From: Streptomyces anulatus
GTDB lineage: Bacteria > Actinomycetota > Actinomycetes > Streptomycetales > Streptomycetaceae
Length of the DNA: 64,000 bases
Assembly: GCF_014650675.1 (NCBI RefSeq)
Contig: NZ_BMVK01000007.1
Location: 310,001-374,000 of the forward strand
Reading direction: 5' to 3'
Part shown: positions 60,593-64,000 of the stretch, piece after piece
Numbering within the stretch: position 1 is the stretch's first letter
How the letters are laid out: every line of letters starts with the position of its first letter
Notes under the pieces: generated by a model
What the model was told of the DNA's origin: nothing
The model's database searches: none
What the model saw: the letters and a program-made list of their open reading frames with translations, nothing else
Program-made: the position numbers and the translations under genes

Positions 60593-61750
60593 GTGGGCCG
60601 GCTGACCGGTGGGGACCCGTCGCTGTTGCGACGGATCAATTCCGCGGTAGTACTGCACGCCCTGAGAGGGGCCGGCGCGCCGACGCTGACGGACCTGACG
60701 CGGATCACGGGGCTGTCCCGGCCGACGGTCGAAGGCGTCGTCGAGGGGCTGTTCGAAGCGGGTCTCGTGGTCGAGGCCCTGCCCGACGAGAGCGAGGCGC
60801 GGCGTCAGGGGCGCCCTGCCCGGAGGTTCCGTTTCCGGGCCGAGGCGGGGCACCTGCTCGGGGTGGAGATCGGTCCGCATCGGGTGTCGGCGCTCATCTC
60901 GGGGCTCGACGGCCGGATCGTCGGGGCGGGCTCCCGCGCGGTGTCGGAGACCGCCGGCGCGGACGACCGGCTCGACCAGGTCCGGGCCGTCATCGCGGAC
61001 GTACTGCGACGCACCGGGGTGGCCCGGAGCAGTCTGCGTGCGGTCGGTGTGGGCAGTCCCGGGATCGTGGAGGCCGACGGCACCGTGCGGCTGGGTACGG
61101 CGTTGCCGGACTGGACCGGCCTCGCGCTCGGGGAGCGGCTTCGCCGTTCGTTCCGCTGCCCCGTCCTCGTCGAGAACGACGCCAACGCCGCCGCGGTGGC
61201 CGAGCACTGGAAGGGCGCGGCCACCGAGTCCGACGACGTGGTCTTCGTGCTGGCAGGGCTGAGCCCCGGAGCGGGGTCCTTGATCGGCGGGCGTCTGCAC
61301 CGGGGGTTCGGCGGCGCCGCCGGGGAGATCGGCGCTCTCCACCTGCTGGGCAGGGACGTGACGCCGGAGCATCTGCTGTCGACGACGGACACTCCGCTGG
61401 ACCCGCTGGACGAGCTTGCGGTGGCCGCGGTGTTCGCCAAGGCCCGGGAGGGCGATGCGGGTGCCCAGGCCGCGGTCGAGCGATTCCTTCAGCGGCTGGT
61501 GCACGATGTGGCGGCGCTGGTGCTGGCGCTCGACCCGGAGCTGGTCGTGGTCGGTGGCTGGGCCGCCGGACTGGACGGGGTGCTGGAGCCGCTGCGCAGG
61601 GAGCTGGCCCGCTACTGTCTGCGCCCGCCCCGGGTGACCCTGTCGCTGCTCGGAGAGGCCGCCGTGGCGACGGGGGCCTTGCGGCTCGCCCTGGACCACG
61701 TCGAGGAGCAGCTGTTCGCCGTCGAGGGAGCCGTGACGGCCCGCCGCTGA
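60593..61750 (+). CDS. ROK-family transcriptional regulator
   Basis: This 385-residue regulator has a winged helix (about 8-70; LTDLTRITGLSRPTVEGVVEGLFEAGL) followed by a ROK sugar kinase-like domain (about 80-375; VENDANAAAVAEHW near 200, GGAAGEIGALHLLG near 240). The usual zinc-binding cysteine motif CGxxGCxE is not visible after the GAAGEIG block. GGAGG lies 8 nt before GTG 60593. It likely represses a sugar gene set not visible in the window. Confidence 0.9.
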   Translation: MGRLTGGDPSLLRRINSAVVLHALRGAGAPTLTDLTRITGLSRPTVEGVVEGLFEAGLVVEALPDESEARRQGRPARRFRFRAEAGHLLGVEIGPHRVSALISGLDGRIVGAGSRAVSETAGADDRLDQVRAVIADVLRRTGVARSSLRAVGVGSPGIVEADGTVRLGTALPDWTGLALGERLRRSFRCPVLVENDANAAAVAEHWKGAATESDDVVFVLAGLSPGAGSLIGGRLHRGFGGAAGEIGALHLLGRDVTPEHLLSTTDTPLDPLDELAVAAVFAKAREGDAGAQAAVERFLQRLVHDVAALVLALDPELVVVGGWAAGLDGVLEPLRRELARYCLRPPRVTLSLLGEAAVATGALRLALDHVEEQLFAVEGAVTARR

Positions 61751-61907
61751 CCGCGGTGGGGTCCGGCACACGGACCGCGTGCGCGGGGGGTGGATCGCCG
61801 ACGCTTTCCCCGGGGCCGGATCGGGCGGGAGACGCGCGCGCCCGCCGCTTCCCTGGACCGAGGTCCTCGAGAAATGGCGGGCGTGGGGCCCGAGCGGGTC
61901 GGAGGCG

Positions 61908-62678
61908 TCAGGAGGCCTGGCGCTCCGGCTGCTCGTCGTGGCTGATCTCCAGCGCGCCGGAGTCCCCGAAGGTGAGCCGGCAGGTGTCCGCGCGGTAGGT
62001 GGCGACGGACACGGCCGCCGTACCGTCCGCGGTGAAGTAGCGGGTGGTGACGACGAGGACGGGGGCGCCGGGGAGCCGGTCCAGTTCCTTGGCGTCGTCC
62101 GCCCGCGCCGAGCCGAGCTCCACCGAGCGGTCCTGGCCCTGCAGGCCGAGCCGGTGCAGCTCGCGCAGCACGCTCCGGGCGCGGACGGCGCCGGACGGGG
62201 CTTCGATGGCGGAGAGGTCGGGCACCGAGGAGGCGGGGATGTAGAGGAGTTCCGCCGCTACCGCCTGCCCCTGGGTGTCGCGGATACGGCGCACCACGTG
62301 CACCGGTTCGGCGGGGTCCGCTTCGAGCATGACGGCAACCGCCGCCGGGGCCTTGCCCATGGTGCTGTCGACCGGCTGCCAGGCCTCGCCGCTGACACCG
62401 CCCGTCCATTCGTGCTGGGCGGTGGAGACGGCGATACCGACGCGCGGCGGGGCGACGGTCGTCCCGACGCCACGGCGGCGCTGCAGTCTTCCTTCGAGTT
62501 CGAGCTGCTCCAGGGCCTGCCGGAGCGTGGCTCGGGCGACACCGAACCGCGCCGCGAGGTCCCGCTCGTTGGGCAGGATCTCCCCCACCGCAAAGTCCGA
62601 GTCGAGTGCCTCACTGAGCACGGTCTTGAGGTGCCAGTACTTCGGCTCCTGTACCGATTCCAGCTGCGTGGTCCCCAC
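61908..62678 (-). CDS. GntR-family regulator (HutC/UTRA type)
   Basis: This 256-residue regulator has an N-terminal winged helix (about 10-75; LPNERDLAARFGVARATLRQALEQLELEGRL) and a UTRA effector-binding domain (about 95-245). Its closest type is DasR/HutC, sensing sugar phosphates or similar metabolites. GGAGGA lies 3 nt before GTG 62678. It is on the same strand as the sigma factor upstream but separated by a hairpin. Confidence 0.92.
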   Translation of the reverse strand: MGTTQLESVQEPKYWHLKTVLSEALDSDFAVGEILPNERDLAARFGVARATLRQALEQLELEGRLQRRRGVGTTVAPPRVGIAVSTAQHEWTGGVSGEAWQPVDSTMGKAPAAVAVMLEADPAEPVHVVRRIRDTQGQAVAAELLYIPASSVPDLSAIEAPSGAVRARSVLRELHRLGLQGQDRSVELGSARADDAKELDRLPGAPVLVVTTRYFTADGTAAVSVATYRADTCRLTFGDSGALEISHDEQPERQAS

Positions 62679-62716
62679 CCTGTCCTCCGCAATCGCCCAG
62701 CGTCTTTTTCCGCGAC

Positions 62717-62748
62717 GTTATTTATTAAAGGTTCCTGTCTTAAGTGGA
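62717..62748 (-). promoter_or_regulatory. AT-rich promoter stretch upstream of GntR gene
   Basis: The segment with TTATTTATTAAAGG and CTTAAG on the plus strand is markedly AT-rich within GC-rich DNA, 40-70 bp upstream of the GntR start. It is probably the promoter and may hold the regulator's own operator. I could not define a unique half-site. Confidence 0.4.
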
Positions 62749-62869
62749 GACCCTAGGACGGCATACCCCCTTGGTCAAGACCAATCCTTATTCGTAACGG
62801 AACGAAACGGGACTCTGGCGCAGAGCGTTCACACGACGTTCGTGGTGCCGTGAGGCGAGCGCAGCACAA

Positions 62870-62900
62870 AGCCCCGCCCATCAGCGCTGATGGCGGGGCT
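62870..62900 (-). terminator. Hairpin after the sigma factor gene
   Basis: A 13-bp stem interrupted by one bulged base pairs across 62870-62900, closing with GCGC, about 60 bp after the sigma factor stop. Confidence 0.72.
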
Positions 62901-62963
62901 CTGACCAGGCCTGCGGCGGGCCTGTGGGGCACTGGGGGCCGAGGTGGCGGGTGGTGCTTCTGG

Positions 62964-63848
62964 CTATACGGCGGGCAGCCCGGAAAGCTTGTCCGGATTG
63001 CGAATGATATAGGCGCATTGAATAACACCTTGGCCGACTTCGATCTGGAAGACGGTGTCGGCCTTGCCTCCGACGAAGTAGACGGCGGCGGGCCCGCCGT
63101 TGAGCTCCATGATGCGGATCTCCCTGTCCGGGCCGAGACTCCCCGCCACCGCGAAGAGGAAGCGGCCGACCTTGTCGGCGGTCTCGATGATCCGCCGCGG
63201 CGCCTTCGCCTTGCCACCACTGTCGCTGACCAGCCGGACGTCCGGGGCCAGCAGCGCGAGCAGCTGCTCGATGCCGCCTCCGGAGGCGGCGGCCAGGAAG
63301 CGTTCGGTGAGATCGCGGCGCTCGGCCGGGTTCACGTCGTAACGCGGCTTGCGCTCCTCCACATGCCGCCTGGCACGGCCGGCGAGCTGGCGGACGGCGT
63401 CCTCGGTGCGGTCCAGGGCGTTGGCGATCTCGGCGTACGGGAACCCGAAGGCCTCCCTGAGCACGAACACCGCGCGCTCCAGCGGCGAGAGCGATTCGAG
63501 GACGACCAGCACCGCGAGCGACACGGAATCGGCGAGGACGGCGCGCTCCGCGGTGTCGGGCACCGCGGGGCCGAATTCCGTGACCATCGGCTCCGGCAAC
63601 CAGGGTCCGGTGTACGACTCCCGGCGTGACTGCAGGTGCCGGAGCCGGTCGATGGCCAGCCGGGTGGTGATCCGCACCAGGAAGGCCCTCGGCTCCCGAA
63701 CGTCCTCGCGCGCCGCCGCCGACCACCTCAGCCACGCCTCCTGGACCACGTCCTCGGCGTCGGCGATGCGGCCGAGCATGCGATAGGCGACACCGGTGAG
63801 AACGGGCCGGTGTTCTTCGAAGAGCTCGGTCGCGGTGTCGACGGTCAT
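62964..63848 (-). CDS. ECF sigma factor, ECF41 (SigJ-like)
   Basis: This sigma factor has about 294 residues. Region 2 (about 10-75; AEDVVQEAWLRW) and region 4 (about 115-165; EAFGFPYAEIANALDRTEDAVRQLAGRAR) are followed by a SnoaL-like C-terminal extension of about 110 residues that controls activity in ECF41. The group's linker motif WLPEP and the terminal NPDKL are both present. The usual DGGGK is varied to DSGGK. ATG 63848 has GGGA 8-9 nt upstream. ECF41 factors lack an anti-sigma partner and act on an adjacent oxidoreductase or related gene. Confidence 0.92.
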   Translation of the reverse strand: MTVDTATELFEEHRPVLTGVAYRMLGRIADAEDVVQEAWLRWSAAAREDVREPRAFLVRITTRLAIDRLRHLQSRRESYTGPWLPEPMVTEFGPAVPDTAERAVLADSVSLAVLVVLESLSPLERAVFVLREAFGFPYAEIANALDRTEDAVRQLAGRARRHVEERKPRYDVNPAERRDLTERFLAAASGGGIEQLLALLAPDVRLVSDSGGKAKAPRRIIETADKVGRFLFAVAGSLGPDREIRIMELNGGPAAVYFVGGKADTVFQIEVGQGVIQCAYIIRNPDKLSGLPAV

Positions 63849-63970
63849 CGGTCCATCCCAGCCCACCGGTCACGTGCTGTCCAGCGGGAATCGCCGAGCC
63901 CCTTGAACTACAAGCTACCCGGCGGTAATTGTTGTTGACGAGACGTCTACCCATCCCAGGGAGCAGCAGC

Positions 63971-64000
63971 ATGACCACCACGGTCTCCTTCACCGTCGCA
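63971..64000 (+). CDS. Start of a divergent gene, cut by the window edge
   Basis: ATG 63971 is preceded by GGGAG and opens a frame of ten codons (MTTTVSFTVA) that runs off the window. It is divergent from the ECF41 sigma factor, the position where that group's target gene normally lies. No product can be named from so few residues. Confidence 0.5.
   Translation, partial: MTTTVSFTVA

Overview
The window is GC-rich throughout and has the hallmarks of a Streptomyces chromosome: many GTG starts, abundant small regulators, a WhiJ-like XRE-DUF5753/DUF397/ATPase triad, MurT/GatD, DUF2252 and DUF397 proteins, and one bldA-type TTA codon. From memory, the order pfkA, urease, bio genes, purB resembles a conserved stretch of the Streptomyces coelicolor chromosome. 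I make no claim about species. I saw no rRNA, tRNA, insertion sequence or CRISPR array. The region is mostly conserved, housekeeping-like chromosome with short accessory insertions such as toxin-antitoxin genes and minisatellites.

Layout. 0-7 kb: a two-gene ABC exporter whose halves have complementary broken ATPase motifs, a membrane-spermidine-synthase fusion, and a type II NADH dehydrogenase. 7-13 kb: ATP-dependent DNA ligase, a membrane metal-dependent hydrolase, a DEAD-box RNA helicase, TesB thioesterase and a small zinc-ribbon protein. 13-21 kb: GH15 trehalase/glucoamylase-like enzyme, DUF389 membrane protein, DUF2252 protein, ClC channel, XRE-cupin regulator with GNAT, glutathione peroxidase. 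21-26 kb: acyl-CoA dehydrogenase divergent from a TetR regulator with operators between them, peptide deformylase, then MurT-GatD for lipid II amidation. 26-32 kb: phosphofructokinase, CtaG-like protein, a 52-residue membrane protein, PlsC-type acyltransferase, an epimerase and a secreted tripeptidyl aminopeptidase. 32-38.5 kb: urease operon ureABCFGD on the minus strand, a TetR repressor and its divergent membrane protein.

38.5-45 kb is the most interesting part. An orphan Phd-family antitoxin-like protein is divergent from a ClpP paralogue that has lost its catalytic histidine, with a TGTAC-N5-GTACA palindrome between them. A c-di-AMP (ydaO-type) riboswitch precedes a secreted NlpC/P60 hydrolase. 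A LysE/LysR pair follows, then the WhiJ-like triad, whose regulator carries an in-frame TTA codon. 44.5-49 kb holds the biotin genes bioF (minus) divergent from bioBAD, with a Cys/His-rich tail on BioB. 49-54 kb holds a methyltransferase, a Doc-like toxin with an RHH antitoxin, a GNAT beside a 20-bp tandem repeat, and two CorC/CNNM-type membrane proteins. 54-64 kb holds an SGNH hydrolase, purB, mug, an ABC transporter divergent from a two-component system, a ROK regulator, a GntR regulator, an ECF41-type sigma factor, and the first codons of a divergent gene at the right edge.

Many convergent gene pairs are separated by long, near-perfect hairpins without U-tracts, and several genes appear to start on leaderless transcripts. 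Strong inverted repeats sit in most divergent regulator-target intervals and give specific operator predictions.
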